A program made the position numbers and the translations under genes. A stretch of 64,000 bases of DNA from Vagococcus penaei. GTDB taxonomy: Bacteria; Bacillota; Bacilli; Lactobacillales; Vagococcaceae. The DNA lies in NCBI RefSeq assembly GCF_001998885.1, contig NZ_CP019609.1, positions 1,600,001-1,664,000 on the forward strand, written 5' to 3'. Shown here one piece after another: positions 26,971-37,385 of this stretch. Below the pieces are notes generated by a model. The model was given only the letters and a program-made list of their open reading frames with translations. It was not told the DNA's origin and searched no databases. The stretch's first letter is position 1, and each line of letters opens with the position of its first letter.

Positions 26971-28464
26971 ATGGACGTACGGCAAGAAGATTTTTCGCTT
27001 AACAATAATAATCGTATTGATGTAACCCAACAAGAAGTTGATCAAATGAAGTTAAGGGGTTACAACGAGGATTTATTGCCAAAAACACAAGATAAACGGA
27101 ACATGAGTTGGAAAAATTATTTTACCCTATGGATGGGTTCAGTACATAATATTCCAAATTACACAGCAGTAGGCGGATTCCTATTTTTAGGTCTGTCACC
27201 TATCAATATTATTTTTGCTATCATTTTAAGTAGTTTAGCCGTTGCTGCATTAATGGTCTTTAATGGTAAAGCAGGAGCTAAGTATGGTATTCCGTTTTCG
27301 ATGCACCTTAGAGCAACATATGGTAATAAAGGAGCTAAATTACCTGGGTTCTTACGTGGCGTTATTGCCGCAATTGCGTGGTTTGGTTTACAAAACTTTA
27401 CTGCATCGTTAGCATTATTGATTTTAATTGGAAAAATTTGGCCGGGCTTTTTAACATTAGGTGGCGATTTTAATTTCTTTGGAATTGGCTTACCTGGTTT
27501 GATAGCATTTACTATTTTCTGGGCCATTAATGTAGCCATTGGATTAGGTGGAGGAGCAATCTTAAATAAATTTACAGCCATTCTTAATCCATTAATCTAT
27601 GTCGTCTTTATCGGTATGGCTATTTGGGCAGTCATTGTTGGTGGTGGTATCGGTAATATCCTAGCATATCGACCACCAGTTGAGAGTGTTCAAAATAATT
27701 CGGCAATTCTTGTCTATTTTATGATTATTAACTCTGTTTTAGCCGTTTGGGCAGGACCTGGTGCAAGCGTAGCCGACTTTACACAAAATGCTAAGTCTGA
27801 AAGAGATCAAAAATTTGGTCAAACAGCTAGTTTACTTGTTGCCTATGTTATCTTTGCATTCTCAAGTGTATTTATTTTAATCGGTGGTTCGATTCATTAC
27901 GGAATTGAAGAGTGGAATGTCTTAAATATTGTGAATAAGTGGGATAGTTTACCAGTTGTGATGTTATGTATTGTAGTGTTATTAATGACAACGATTTCAA
28001 CGAATGCCACTGGAAATATTGTGCCAGCAGCGTATCAATTAGCTGCACTATTCCCTAAAAAAATCAACTATCGTAAAGGTGTTGTGATTGCAGGGATTAT
28101 CAGTTACATTATTATGCCATGGAAATTAATGGAGAATTCAGAAAGTATCTTTACTTTCTTAAATATGATTGGTGCTGTTTTAGGTCCAGTTATTGGGGTT
28201 ATGTTAGCACAGTACTATTTCGTAGCGAAACAAAAAATTGATTTAAATCAACTTTATATGGATGATACAAAAGATAATAAGAATAACCAGTATTATGGTG
28301 TGAACAAGCCAGCGTACATCGCAACAATTATCGCTCTTGTTGTGTCAATGTTAGGTCAATTTATTCCAAGTTTACACATTATTTCAAGTTTATCATTCCT
28401 TGTAGGATGTGGCTTATCATTTGTCATCTATTTAGTATTAAAGCGCCAAAGTATTCAAAATTAA
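26971..28464 (+). CDS. pucI: NCS1-family allantoin permease
   Basis: A 497-residue nucleobase:cation symporter-1 protein with about twelve helices. The hydrophilic N-terminus leads to MSWKNYFTLWMGSVHNIPNY, the NCS1 motif before helix 1. Later WAGPGASVADFTQNAKS and STNATGNIVPAAYQLAALFP are also typical. Context (first gene before allantoinase) supports allantoin as substrate, as for PucI/YbbW. GAGGAGG precedes the ATG. It opens a ten-gene run ending with the carbamate kinase at 39099. Confidence 0.92.
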   Translation: MDVRQEDFSLNNNNRIDVTQQEVDQMKLRGYNEDLLPKTQDKRNMSWKNYFTLWMGSVHNIPNYTAVGGFLFLGLSPINIIFAIILSSLAVAALMVFNGKAGAKYGIPFSMHLRATYGNKGAKLPGFLRGVIAAIAWFGLQNFTASLALLILIGKIWPGFLTLGGDFNFFGIGLPGLIAFTIFWAINVAIGLGGGAILNKFTAILNPLIYVVFIGMAIWAVIVGGGIGNILAYRPPVESVQNNSAILVYFMIINSVLAVWAGPGASVADFTQNAKSERDQKFGQTASLLVAYVIFAFSSVFILIGGSIHYGIEEWNVLNIVNKWDSLPVVMLCIVVLLMTTISTNATGNIVPAAYQLAALFPKKINYRKGVVIAGIISYIIMPWKLMENSESIFTFLNMIGAVLGPVIGVMLAQYYFVAKQKIDLNQLYMDDTKDNKNNQYYGVNKPAYIATIIALVVSMLGQFIPSLHIISSLSFLVGCGLSFVIYLVLKRQSIQN

Positions 28465-28498
28465 TTAAAATAAACAATAAATAGTTGGAGGGAATAAT

Positions 28499-29866
28499 AT
28501 GTTATATGATTTACTCATTAAAAATGGTTTAGTGATTTTAGCAACAGGAGAAGTGACAACGGATATCGCTGTTAAAGACGGTAAAATTGCCGCTATCGGT
28601 AATAACTTAGGTGAAGCAAAAGAAACACTCGATGCCAATGGCTTAATTGTTAGTCCTGGTATGGTGGATGCACATGTTCATATTACTGATCCTGGTGGTG
28701 GATATCGCGATTTATGGGAAGGTTATATTACGGGTACTAAAGCCTGTGCTAAAGGTGGCGTTACATCTTTTATGGAAATGCCATTGAACCAAGTTCCAGC
28801 AACAGTTGATAAAGAATCATTAGACATCAAGTATGCAGCAGGAGAAGGAAAATTATACGCAGATGTAGCATCATTTGGTGGATTAGTACCATTTAACCTT
28901 AAAGGTGGAATTGAGGAGCTAGCTGAAGGCGGTGTTGCAGCTTATAAATGTTTCATGGGAACATGTGGTGATCGCACAATTGATGGCGACTTTATGAATG
29001 TTGATGACTATGCATTGTACGAAGGAATGAAACAAATTGCTAAAACGGGTAAGGTGTTAGCAATCCATGCTGAAAACCCAGATATCACTGATAAATTAGG
29101 CGAAATTGCTTATCAAAATGGTGAAACAACATTGAAAGCATATGTAGCAACACGTCCAGTCTTTACGGAAGTAGAACCAATTCGTCGTGCTATTTTCTTA
29201 GCCAAAGAAACTGGTTGTCGTATCCATATCTGTCACATTGCCTGTGCAGAAGGAGTGGCTGAAGTAGTAAAAGCACAACAAGAAGGAATTGACGTAACAT
29301 GTGAAACATGTACACACTATCTATACTTCGTAACCGATGAGTTAGATAAGATTGGACCAGTGGTTAAATGTTCACCACCAATTCGTGATCAAAAAGAACA
29401 AGATGGTTTATGGGAATATGTTATTAATGGTGGTTTAGATTTTGTGACATCTGACCATTCTCCGTGTACACCAGACTTAAAAGACAAAGAAAACGCATTT
29501 GAAGCATGGGGAGGTATCTCAGGCGTTCAAAATAACGTAGATGTCCTGTTTGATGAAGGTGTCCAAAAACGTGGCATGAGCTTGACTCGTTTTGCGGAAA
29601 TTATCGCTAAGAGTCCAGCAGAACGCTATGACTTAAATGATAAAGGTGAAATTACGATTGGAAAAGATGCGGACTTTGTCTTTATTAAACCTAATGCACC
29701 TTACATCTTAAAAGCAGAAGATTTAGAGTACAAGAATAAAATTAGTCCATATATTGGACGTGAAATTGGTGCCCAAGTCGTTCAAACGATTTTACGCGGT
29801 GAGACAATTTACTCACAAGAAACGGGTGTCACTGAAGAAGCTGTGGGAATGTTCATCAAAAAATAG
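28499..29866 (+). CDS. allB: allantoinase
   Basis: Hydrolyses the allantoin ring to allantoate. A 455-residue metal-dependent amidohydrolase of the dihydroorotase/hydantoinase type. The metal site is built from VDAHVHITDPGG near residue 58, the carbamylated-Lys region AYKCFMGTCG near residue 147, CHIACAEG near residue 249 and the Asp of TSDHSPCTPD near residue 319. GGAGGG precedes the ATG, 34 bases after the permease stop. Confidence 0.96.
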   Translation: MLYDLLIKNGLVILATGEVTTDIAVKDGKIAAIGNNLGEAKETLDANGLIVSPGMVDAHVHITDPGGGYRDLWEGYITGTKACAKGGVTSFMEMPLNQVPATVDKESLDIKYAAGEGKLYADVASFGGLVPFNLKGGIEELAEGGVAAYKCFMGTCGDRTIDGDFMNVDDYALYEGMKQIAKTGKVLAIHAENPDITDKLGEIAYQNGETTLKAYVATRPVFTEVEPIRRAIFLAKETGCRIHICHIACAEGVAEVVKAQQEGIDVTCETCTHYLYFVTDELDKIGPVVKCSPPIRDQKEQDGLWEYVINGGLDFVTSDHSPCTPDLKDKENAFEAWGGISGVQNNVDVLFDEGVQKRGMSLTRFAEIIAKSPAERYDLNDKGEITIGKDADFVFIKPNAPYILKAEDLEYKNKISPYIGREIGAQVVQTILRGETIYSQETGVTEEAVGMFIKK

Positions 29867-29873
29867 CTTTTTT

Positions 29874-29905
29874 GAAAACAGAACTTGACTGTCAGTTCTG
29901 TTTTC
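29874..29905 (+). terminator. hairpin between allB and the MFS gene
   Basis: A 12-bp perfect stem (29874-29885 with 29894-29905), eight-base loop and a weak T-rich tail. It probably attenuates or processes the operon transcript rather than ending it fully. Confidence 0.5.
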
Positions 29906-29948
29906 TTCGATTTATAGTAGGTTCTAAAAGAAAGGAGATATCAGTACA

Positions 29949-31181
29949 GTGACAAATGATACAAAAAATAAACGATTGCTTATCTCTCCTTATTGGAAAC
30001 AAATTGTTCTTGTTTCAACACTAGGTTGGATTGTTGTCTGGTTTAACCGGACAGCACTCACACCGATTTATCCACAATTAAGTGCATATTTTGGTGGTGC
30101 AAGTGATTCAGCAATTGGTGCTATTTCTAGTTTTTACTTTCTAGGTTACGTACTAATGCAGATTCCTTCAGGTATATTAGTTGACCGTTACGGAAAGAAA
30201 ACAATTCTAATTCCTGGATTTGCACTTTTTGCTTTAGGAACACTTATTTTAGCAACATCTAATTCATTGCAGTTTATGTATTTAGGTAACGTTCTAGCCG
30301 GAATTGGTAGTGGGGCATTTTATGGTGTTGCGTTTTCATTTACTAATGATTATGTGCCTAAGAAGCATCGTAGTTTAGCGACAGCGATTGTGAATTGTGG
30401 TACAGCAATCGGTAGTGGAATTGGGATGATTGCCTCTAGTTATTTTATCTCTCAGCGTGAGATGCCATGGCAAGTGATTGAATACGCATCACTAATAACA
30501 ATTATAATCATGATTATTGTTTTTTTCTTATTTATTCATAAGGATGAGAAAAAGACAAAAATCGATGTTGCTAATTTTCCTACTGAGGAAAAAATGACAT
30601 TACAGAAATTATTTATGCCTAAAATGCTTGGAGCGTATGCCGTTTATTTTGCTACTTGTTACGCTTATTATCTAGTGAACACTTGGTTACCTAACTTTTT
30701 AGAAACAGAACGTGGTTTTACAGGAGCAACAATTGGTTTGGCTACCTCATTGATTTTTATTTCTTCTGTACCAGGCGCTTTGATTTTTAGTCGATTTGCG
30801 GATAAATATAGTGACCGTAAAATTGGTTTAGTCGTTTTCTTAGAGATTATGGCTGCGATTACTCTAACATTTACTGTAATGAGTGAAAATAAAACAGGTT
30901 TATTGATTGGGTTAGTTTTATATGGCTTTTTTGGTAAGGTAGCTGTTGAACCAATCATTATTTCTTGGTTAGGCGAGAATGTTTCGAAAAAAGGTTTAGC
31001 GACAACGCTAGGAGTTTTTAACTTTTTAGGAATGAGTTCATCAGTTATTGCGCCATCATTAACAGGAGCGATTTCTGACCAAACAGGGTCTAAAATTACG
31101 GCTTTTTATTTATCAGTAGGTATTTTAATTATTGGAACACTAATCTTCTTTTTAGTGAATCGCAAAAAAATCAAATATTAG
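29949..31181 (+). CDS. MFS transporter inside the allantoin operon
   Basis: A 410-residue major facilitator with about twelve helices. The loop motif SGILVDRYGKKT between helices 2 and 3 and the YVPKKHRSLATAIVNCGTAIGSGIG region are of the anion:cation symporter/sugar-acid-phosphate type. The start is GTG with AAAGGAG ten bases upstream. Position between allantoinase and allantoate amidohydrolase suggests uptake of a ureide such as allantoate, or export of an end product such as oxamate; this is inference. Confidence 0.85.
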   Translation: MTNDTKNKRLLISPYWKQIVLVSTLGWIVVWFNRTALTPIYPQLSAYFGGASDSAIGAISSFYFLGYVLMQIPSGILVDRYGKKTILIPGFALFALGTLILATSNSLQFMYLGNVLAGIGSGAFYGVAFSFTNDYVPKKHRSLATAIVNCGTAIGSGIGMIASSYFISQREMPWQVIEYASLITIIIMIIVFFLFIHKDEKKTKIDVANFPTEEKMTLQKLFMPKMLGAYAVYFATCYAYYLVNTWLPNFLETERGFTGATIGLATSLIFISSVPGALIFSRFADKYSDRKIGLVVFLEIMAAITLTFTVMSENKTGLLIGLVLYGFFGKVAVEPIIISWLGENVSKKGLATTLGVFNFLGMSSSVIAPSLTGAISDQTGSKITAFYLSVGILIIGTLIFFLVNRKKIKY

Positions 31182-31200
31182 TAAGGGAAGGTTGAAACAC

Positions 31201-32433
31201 ATGACAGACTTACAACAAAAAGTTGAACAAGAAGTAACTTGGTTATCAAGTATCGGGTTAGACTCAAAAGGTGGGACAACTCGCCTACTTTATGATGATA
31301 ATTGGGTGAAAGCTCAACATGACTTAAAACAAAAATTTACCACGTTAGGCTTAAGCAGTCATTTTGATCAGGTCGGAAATCTTTATGGTCGTTTGGAAGG
31401 TAGCAAGTATCCAAATGAGACGATTTTAACAGGCTCACACGTTGATACAGTAGTCAACGGTGGTGCATTAGATGGTCAATTTGGAATTGTTGCAGGGTAT
31501 TTAGCCATTAACTATCTAAAAGAAACTTATGGGACACCGTTAAGAACTTTAGAGGTTGTTTCGATGGCAGAAGAAGAGGGTAGTCGTTTCCCTTTTGCTT
31601 TTTGGGGAAGTAAAAATATCTTTGGTTTAGTGAATCCTAATGATTTGAAGTATGCGAAAGATGCAGATGGCATCCAATTCTCAGAAGCAATGGAGCAAGC
31701 TGGCTTTTCGTTTCCAACTGAGTCACAACAAGCAAGAGAAGATATTAAAGCTTTTGTTGAAATTCATATTGAACAAGGAAATGTTTTAGAAAAGAAAGAA
31801 AAACAAGTCGCAGTTGTGAATAATATCGTAGGACAGAAACGTTACGATATCACTTTGATTGGGCAATCAAATCACGCAGGAACGACACCTATGGGTTATC
31901 GTCAAGATACCGTTTATGCGATGAGTAAAATGATCAGCGATAGTATGGACCGCGCCAAAGAATTAGGCGATCCACTTGTTTTAACAGTTGGTCATATTGC
32001 TGTGACACCTAATACGGTAAACGTTGTACCGGGTAAAACATTTTTCACAGTTGACTGTCGTCATACAGACGGTCAGGTGTTAGAGGATTTTACCAATGAT
32101 ATGATGTCACGTTTTAAAGCAATTGCCACAGAGTGTGACGTACAAATTGAAATAGATAATTGGATGAATGAAGCACCAGTACCGATGTCTGAAGAAATTG
32201 TGTCAGTACTAGAACAAGCTTGCCAAGAGTCTAATTTAAATTACTTAACGATGCATAGTGGTGCTGGGCATGATTCTCAAATTTTTGCTCAACATGTTCC
32301 TACAGCGATGCTTTTTGTTCCAAGTATTAATGGGGTTAGCCATAACCCAGCTGAAGCAACAAAAATAGAAGATTTAACCGAGGGTGTTAAAGCATTAATT
32401 GCTTCGTTATATAAATTAGCATATGAAGACTAA
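31201..32433 (+). CDS. allC: allantoate amidohydrolase
   Basis: Converts allantoate to ureidoglycine with release of ammonia and CO2. A 410-residue M20-family carbamoyl hydrolase. Metal ligands appear in TGSHVDTV, GALDGQFG and AEEEGSRFP, then FVEIHIEQG and MHSGAGHDSQ near the C-terminus. NHAGTTPM marks the dimerisation domain. The ATG at 31201 fits the GGGAAGG site; a TTG at 31192 is too close to it. Closest relatives by motif are AllC and N-carbamoyl-amino-acid hydrolases; context decides for AllC. Confidence 0.94.
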   Translation: MTDLQQKVEQEVTWLSSIGLDSKGGTTRLLYDDNWVKAQHDLKQKFTTLGLSSHFDQVGNLYGRLEGSKYPNETILTGSHVDTVVNGGALDGQFGIVAGYLAINYLKETYGTPLRTLEVVSMAEEEGSRFPFAFWGSKNIFGLVNPNDLKYAKDADGIQFSEAMEQAGFSFPTESQQAREDIKAFVEIHIEQGNVLEKKEKQVAVVNNIVGQKRYDITLIGQSNHAGTTPMGYRQDTVYAMSKMISDSMDRAKELGDPLVLTVGHIAVTPNTVNVVPGKTFFTVDCRHTDGQVLEDFTNDMMSRFKAIATECDVQIEIDNWMNEAPVPMSEEIVSVLEQACQESNLNYLTMHSGAGHDSQIFAQHVPTAMLFVPSINGVSHNPAEATKIEDLTEGVKALIASLYKLAYED

Positions 32434-32465
32434 AAAAATTAAATTATTGAAAGAAGGCTATAAAT

Positions 32466-33251
32466 ATGGGTTATCGAACAAATGAATTAGGGTATCCGAC
32501 AGATGTATTACAATCAAGAGCAATCGTGGAGCGTGGTAATTTTGCAATTATTCCACCACAAGGACTAGTTAAAAATACGTTACCAAATTTTGAAAACTGT
32601 GAATTGACGATTATGAGTACACCAAAATTAGGGGCAAGTTTTGTTGATTATTTATGTCGTGTCTTACCAGGCGGAGGTAATACAGCAGGTTTTGGTGGGA
32701 ATGGCATTGAAACTTTTCTATATGTATTAGACGGTGAACTAGAAGTCAGTGATGGTGTTGAAACATTTAGTTTAACAACAGGTGGTTATATTTATGTCCC
32801 AGCGACTAAAAAATTAACCTTTGAAAATAAAAGCACACAAGCAACAGAAACGTTCTTATATAAAAAACGTTATCAAGAAGTTGAGGGTCTAAGTACGGAT
32901 ACCTATGTCAATAATTCTGCGAACATTGTAGGAGAAAATTATGAAGATATGACAGACGTTGATTTTCAAACGTTATTACCAACTGACTTAGCCTTTGACA
33001 TGAACTTTCATATTTTAAGTTTTGCAACAGGTGGCTCACATGGATACATTGAAACACATTATCAAGAACATGGGGCTCTGTTATTAAGTGGAGAAGGTAT
33101 GTATAACTTAGATAATCATTGGATTCCAGTGAAGAAAGGTGATTACATTTTTATGGGTGCTTATAATTTACAAGCGTGCTATTCAGTTGGACGTAATGCA
33201 CCACTAAGCTATTTGTATTCAAAAGATTGTAATCGCGACGTTGATTTATAA
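32466..33251 (+). CDS. allE: (S)-ureidoglycine aminohydrolase
   Basis: Releases ammonia from ureidoglycine to give (S)-ureidoglycolate, a Mn2+-dependent bicupin. The 261 residues show two cupin halves. The first starts around FVDYLCRVLPGGG and contains FLYVLDGELEVSDG. The second starts near FDMNFHILSFATGG and holds the metal ligands in YIETHYQEHGALLLSGEG. The C-terminus YSKDCNRDVDL is typical of the family. The ribosome-binding site GAAGG is modest. It sits between allC and allD in pathway order. Confidence 0.95.
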   Translation: MGYRTNELGYPTDVLQSRAIVERGNFAIIPPQGLVKNTLPNFENCELTIMSTPKLGASFVDYLCRVLPGGGNTAGFGGNGIETFLYVLDGELEVSDGVETFSLTTGGYIYVPATKKLTFENKSTQATETFLYKKRYQEVEGLSTDTYVNNSANIVGENYEDMTDVDFQTLLPTDLAFDMNFHILSFATGGSHGYIETHYQEHGALLLSGEGMYNLDNHWIPVKKGDYIFMGAYNLQACYSVGRNAPLSYLYSKDCNRDVDL

Positions 33252-33272
33252 AAAGTAGGAGGTGTGCAACAA

Positions 33273-34340
33273 ATGACTGAAGAAATGATTCATCTATCAA
33301 GAAGTGATTTACAGGCATTGATGCAAGCTAAGCTCGAAAAAGCTGGATTGCCAGTTGCCCACGCAGCAGAAGTAGCAAAGCACTTATCATTTGCTGACTT
33401 ACGTGGTGTACATTCACATGGAGCTGTGCGTGTGGAATACTATGCTGAACGAATTGCAAAAGGTGGAACAACACTTGAACCTGAATTTTCATTTGAGAAA
33501 ACAGGTGCAAGTACTGGTGTTTTCCATGCGGATAATGCGATTGGACATGTGGCAGCAAAAGAAGCACTAACTCATGCAGTTAATATGGCAAAAGAAACTG
33601 GTGTCGCAGTTGTTGGTGTGTCACAGATGGGACATAGTGGTATGTTATCTTACTATGTTGACTTAGCAGCAAGAGAGGATTTAGTTGCATTAACGGTTTG
33701 TCAGTCAGATCCAATGGCCGTTCCGTATGGGGGAACTGAACCTTATTTTGGGACTAATCCCATTGCATTTAGCGCCCCTACAATGAGTGAGAGACCAATT
33801 ATTTTTGATATGGCAACAACAGTTCAAGCATGGGGGAAAATTTTAGATGCTCGTAGTAAAAATTTAGATATTCCGAATACATGGGCGGTTAATGCGAAAG
33901 GTGAGCCGACAACGGATCCGCATAAAGTTCATGGATTATTACCTATATCTGGACCTAAAGGATATGGTTTGATGATGATGGTTGATATCTTATCAGGTTC
34001 ATTATTAGGCTTGCCTTTTGGTAAACACGTGTCATCTATGTATGCTGATTTATCATCTGGGCGAAACTTAGGTCAATTATTTATTTTAATTAATCCAAGT
34101 TACTTTACTGATTTAACAACGTTTAAACAAAATTTATCGCAAATGATTGACGAGTTACACGATAATCCTCCAGCAACTGGTTTTGATCAAGTTTATTATC
34201 CAGGAGAATTATCTGAAATTAAGCAACAATCTTACGAACAAAACGGCATTCCGATTCCACAAGATATCTATGACTATTTAGTTAGTGACGTCGTTCATTC
34301 GAATCGTTACGATCAGTCAGACGCATTTGCCGAAAAATAA
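33273..34340 (+). CDS. allD: ureidoglycolate dehydrogenase
   Basis: Oxidises ureidoglycolate to oxalurate with NAD. A 355-residue member of the type-2 malate/lactate dehydrogenase family. Family landmarks are FADLRGVHSHGAVRVEYYAE near residue 45, VVGVSQMGHSGMLSYYV near residue 111, YFGTNPIAFSAP near residue 158 and GPKGYGLMMMVDILSG near residue 226. The ATG at 33273 has AGGAGG ten bases before it; the GTG at 33264 lies too close. This step commits the pathway to the oxamate branch rather than glyoxylate. Confidence 0.94.
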   Translation: MTEEMIHLSRSDLQALMQAKLEKAGLPVAHAAEVAKHLSFADLRGVHSHGAVRVEYYAERIAKGGTTLEPEFSFEKTGASTGVFHADNAIGHVAAKEALTHAVNMAKETGVAVVGVSQMGHSGMLSYYVDLAAREDLVALTVCQSDPMAVPYGGTEPYFGTNPIAFSAPTMSERPIIFDMATTVQAWGKILDARSKNLDIPNTWAVNAKGEPTTDPHKVHGLLPISGPKGYGLMMMVDILSGSLLGLPFGKHVSSMYADLSSGRNLGQLFILINPSYFTDLTTFKQNLSQMIDELHDNPPATGFDQVYYPGELSEIKQQSYEQNGIPIPQDIYDYLVSDVVHSNRYDQSDAFAEK

Positions 34341-34358
34341 ATTACTGGAGGGAATACA

Positions 34359-36106
34359 ATGCTTCAAACGATTATTAAAAAAATAGTTACCAAGATTCAG
34401 TGGTTTTGATGCTTTTAACAAGCAAATTAAATCAATTAGATGATGTAGAACGTGTATCCATTATGATGGGAACGCCATCAAATATCGACATATTCAAAGC
34501 GAGTGGATTTGACACGCCAGAACTATCAGAAGCATCATCGAATGATATGGTAATTATGCTCGAGGTAAGTTCAAACGATGCCAAAGAAGCTGTCCTAGCA
34601 CTTATTGAAGATGAGCTGACTAGTACGCAAGATGGTGGAGGTACCGTTGAAGAAACAATTGATTCTTGGGAAAAAGCTTTAAAGAAAGACCCAGATGCTA
34701 ATGTTGCATTAATTTCTGTACCAGGTGAATATGCAGCATTGGAAATTGAAAAAGCTCTGAACAATAACTTACACGCCTTTGTCTTTAGTGATAATGTAGC
34801 GATTGAAGATGAAAAACGATTAAAAGAAAAAGCACATGAAAAAGGATTAATTGTCATGGGTCCAGATTGTGGAACTGGTGTGGTTCACGGTATTCCATTA
34901 GCTTTCACTAACAATATCCGTAAAGGTTCAATTGGCGTGATTGGTGCATCTGGAACTGGTATTCAAGAAGTAACAACACTAATTCACCGTCAAGGTTTAG
35001 GGGTAACAAATGCTATCGGAACAGGTGGGCGTGATTTATCAACTGAAGTGGGTGCCATCTCGATGATTGATAGTATTGTGGCGCTAAATGCTAACCCAGA
35101 AACAGAGGTCATTATTGTTATTTCAAAACCACCAGCTAAAGAAGTAGAAGAAAAAGTCTTAAATGTGTTACGGAAAATTGATAAACCAGTTGTGACGCTT
35201 TTCTTAGGTACAAAACCAACAACTCATGAAGAAGGGCTATATCATGCTTATACATTAGAGGAAGCGGCTCAGTTAGGTGTAAAATTAATCAATGGAGAAG
35301 CGATTACTTATACTCCAGCTCCAGTGAAAGAATTAACTAATCGACCAACAGGAAGTGGTATTCGTGGGTATTATTCAGGAGGAACACTTGCTTATGAAGC
35401 AGCCTTCTTGTTGAAAGATGCTCTTGAATTAGAAGCATTAAAAGCACCTGAAGGTTTTACACTAAAAACAGATGAACATGAAGTAATTGATTTGGGTGAT
35501 GACATGTACACTAAAGGCAAACCACATCCAATGATTGACCCAGAAATACGCATTAACAAATTGAAATCAGTGATTAACCAACCAGAAACTGGTGTTGTTA
35601 TCTTTGATGTTGTTTTAGGATATGGTGCCCATCCAGATATGGCGAGTGCGCTAAAACCAGCAATTCTTGACGTTAAAGAAGGGCTTACCAAAGAAAAACG
35701 TCATGTTGACTTTGTCGCTGTCTTAGTTGGAACAGATGCTGACCTGCAAGGAATGGCTGACCAACGTCAAATCTTAGAAGATATTGGTGTTATCGTTTGT
35801 GACAATAATGTTCAAGCAATTCAAACAGCTTTACATCAAGTAGGACATAAATTGACGTTCTTAGATAAAGCTATTCAATCTAAATTAGAAAGTAGCTTAA
35901 CCGTATTACCGGATGTCTCAGAGGCGATGATGACACTTGTTACGAAAAATCCGCGTATTATAAATGTTGGGTTACAAAGTTTTACCCAATCAATTAAAGA
36001 TAATCATGCCGATGTGGTTCAATTTGATTGGCGACCATCAGCTGGTGGAAATGTTGCTTTACAGAAGGTTTTGTATTTCTTAGATAACTATCAGTTTGAT
36101 AACTAA
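34359..36106 (+). pseudogene. fdrA: FdrA-family protein (oxamate carbamoyltransferase component), frameshifted near the start
   Basis: FdrA is an acyl-CoA-synthetase-like protein, now linked with its DUF1116 and DUF2877 partners to oxamate carbamoyltransferase (AllF). The ATG at 34359 follows GGAGGG but the frame stops after 16 codons. One more A in the run of seven at 34377-34383 restores the expected N-terminus (LQTIIKKNSYQDSVVLML) and joins the remaining frame, for 582 residues. That frame holds GSIGVIGASGTGIQEVTT and GTGGRDLSTEVG, typical of succinyl-CoA-synthetase-like folds. All neighbours are intact, so the gene is probably functional and the break an indel artefact or slippage site. 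Confidence 0.82.
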
Positions 36107-36121
36107 CGAGGAGGAGAGAAC

Positions 36122-37384
36122 ATGGTATTTAAAACAATTGACGATGCAAATCAAGCCGTCATTGATAAAATTATTCAATCTGCACCATTTTTATTAGATG
36201 TAGTACCAGCAAAATCAGTTATTCCAGCATTAGAAGGTCAGATGTTATTACATGCAGGTCCTCCAATTACTTGGGAGAATATGACCGACCCAATGCAAGG
36301 ATCATGCGTAGGTGCTGTGTTATTTGAAGGTTGGGCAGAAACTGAAGCAGAAGCTCGCGAATTATTGTCTTCTGGTAAAATTGCTTTTGATCCCTGTCAT
36401 CATCATGATGCAGTAGGGCCTATGGGTGGGATTACATCAGGTAATATGCCCGTTGTTGTCGTTGAAAATAAAGCAGATGGTAACCGTGCGTACTGTACGA
36501 TGAATGAAGGTATCGGTGCAGTGTTACGTTTTGGTGCTTATTCTGAAGAAGTTATCACTCGCTTAACTTGGATGAAAGATGTTTTAGGTCCAGTGCTAAG
36601 TCAAGCGCTACAGACATTAGAAGAAGGTTTAAATATTAATGTATTAGTTGCTAAAGCGATTGCTATGGGTGATGAGTTTCACCAACGAAATATTGCAGCG
36701 TCATTAGCTTTCTATAAAGAGGTTGGTCCAATTATTACAACTTTACCAATCAGTGAAAGAGAAAAAGCTGAAGTGTCACGCTTCTTAGCCGATACTGACC
36801 AATTTTTCTTAAATATTATGATGGCGGCATCTAAAGCTGTAATGGATGGCGCACGTCAAATTCAAGAAGGTACTGTTGTTACTGCTATGTGTCGTAATGG
36901 AAAAGACTTTGGTATCCGTATTAGTGGTATGGGAGACCAATGGTTCACAGGTCCAGTTAACACACCACAAGGGCTTTATTTTGCAGGCTATACAAGTGAT
37001 GATGCCAATACAGATATTGGGGATTCAGCAATTACAGAAACCTTTGGTGTCGGTGGTATGGCGATGATAGCAGCACCTGCGGTTACTCGGTTTGTTGGGA
37101 CAGGCGGTTTTTATGATGCCTTAAATACGTCAAATGAAATGTCTGATATTTGTATTAGCCAAAATCCTAACTTCCCAGTACCAACATGGGATTTCAGAGG
37201 GATTTGTTTAGGGATCGATGCACGTTTAGTTGTTGATAAAGGTATTACACCAGTGATTAATACAGGAATTGCCCATAAAAAAGCTGGTATTGGACAAATT
37301 GGTGCAGGGACAGTTCGTCCGCCAATTACTTGTTTTGAAAAAGCTATTACTGCTTATGCTGAAAAGTTAGGTATGGCAGAGTAA
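36122..37384 (+). CDS. ylbE: DUF1116 protein (YlbE/AllG, oxamate carbamoyltransferase component)
   Basis: A 420-residue DUF1116 protein, the constant partner of FdrA. Recognisable stretches are AGPPITWENMTDPMQGSC near residue 46, FDPCHHHDAVGPMGGITSG near residue 88, GDEFHQRNIAASLAF near residue 183 and GIAHKKAGIGQIGAGTVRPP near the C-terminus. The His-rich and Gly-rich segments suggest a ligand-binding site, but no mechanism is visible. AGGAGG precedes the ATG; it follows fdrA by 15 bases and precedes the DUF2877 gene by one base. Confidence 0.9.
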   Translation: MVFKTIDDANQAVIDKIIQSAPFLLDVVPAKSVIPALEGQMLLHAGPPITWENMTDPMQGSCVGAVLFEGWAETEAEARELLSSGKIAFDPCHHHDAVGPMGGITSGNMPVVVVENKADGNRAYCTMNEGIGAVLRFGAYSEEVITRLTWMKDVLGPVLSQALQTLEEGLNINVLVAKAIAMGDEFHQRNIAASLAFYKEVGPIITTLPISEREKAEVSRFLADTDQFFLNIMMAASKAVMDGARQIQEGTVVTAMCRNGKDFGIRISGMGDQWFTGPVNTPQGLYFAGYTSDDANTDIGDSAITETFGVGGMAMIAAPAVTRFVGTGGFYDALNTSNEMSDICISQNPNFPVPTWDFRGICLGIDARLVVDKGITPVINTGIAHKKAGIGQIGAGTVRPPITCFEKAITAYAEKLGMAE

Positions 37385-37385
37385 G

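Noticed and set aside
31192-31200. TTG start for allC
   Set aside because: It lies within the ribosome-binding region; the ATG at 31201 has proper spacing.
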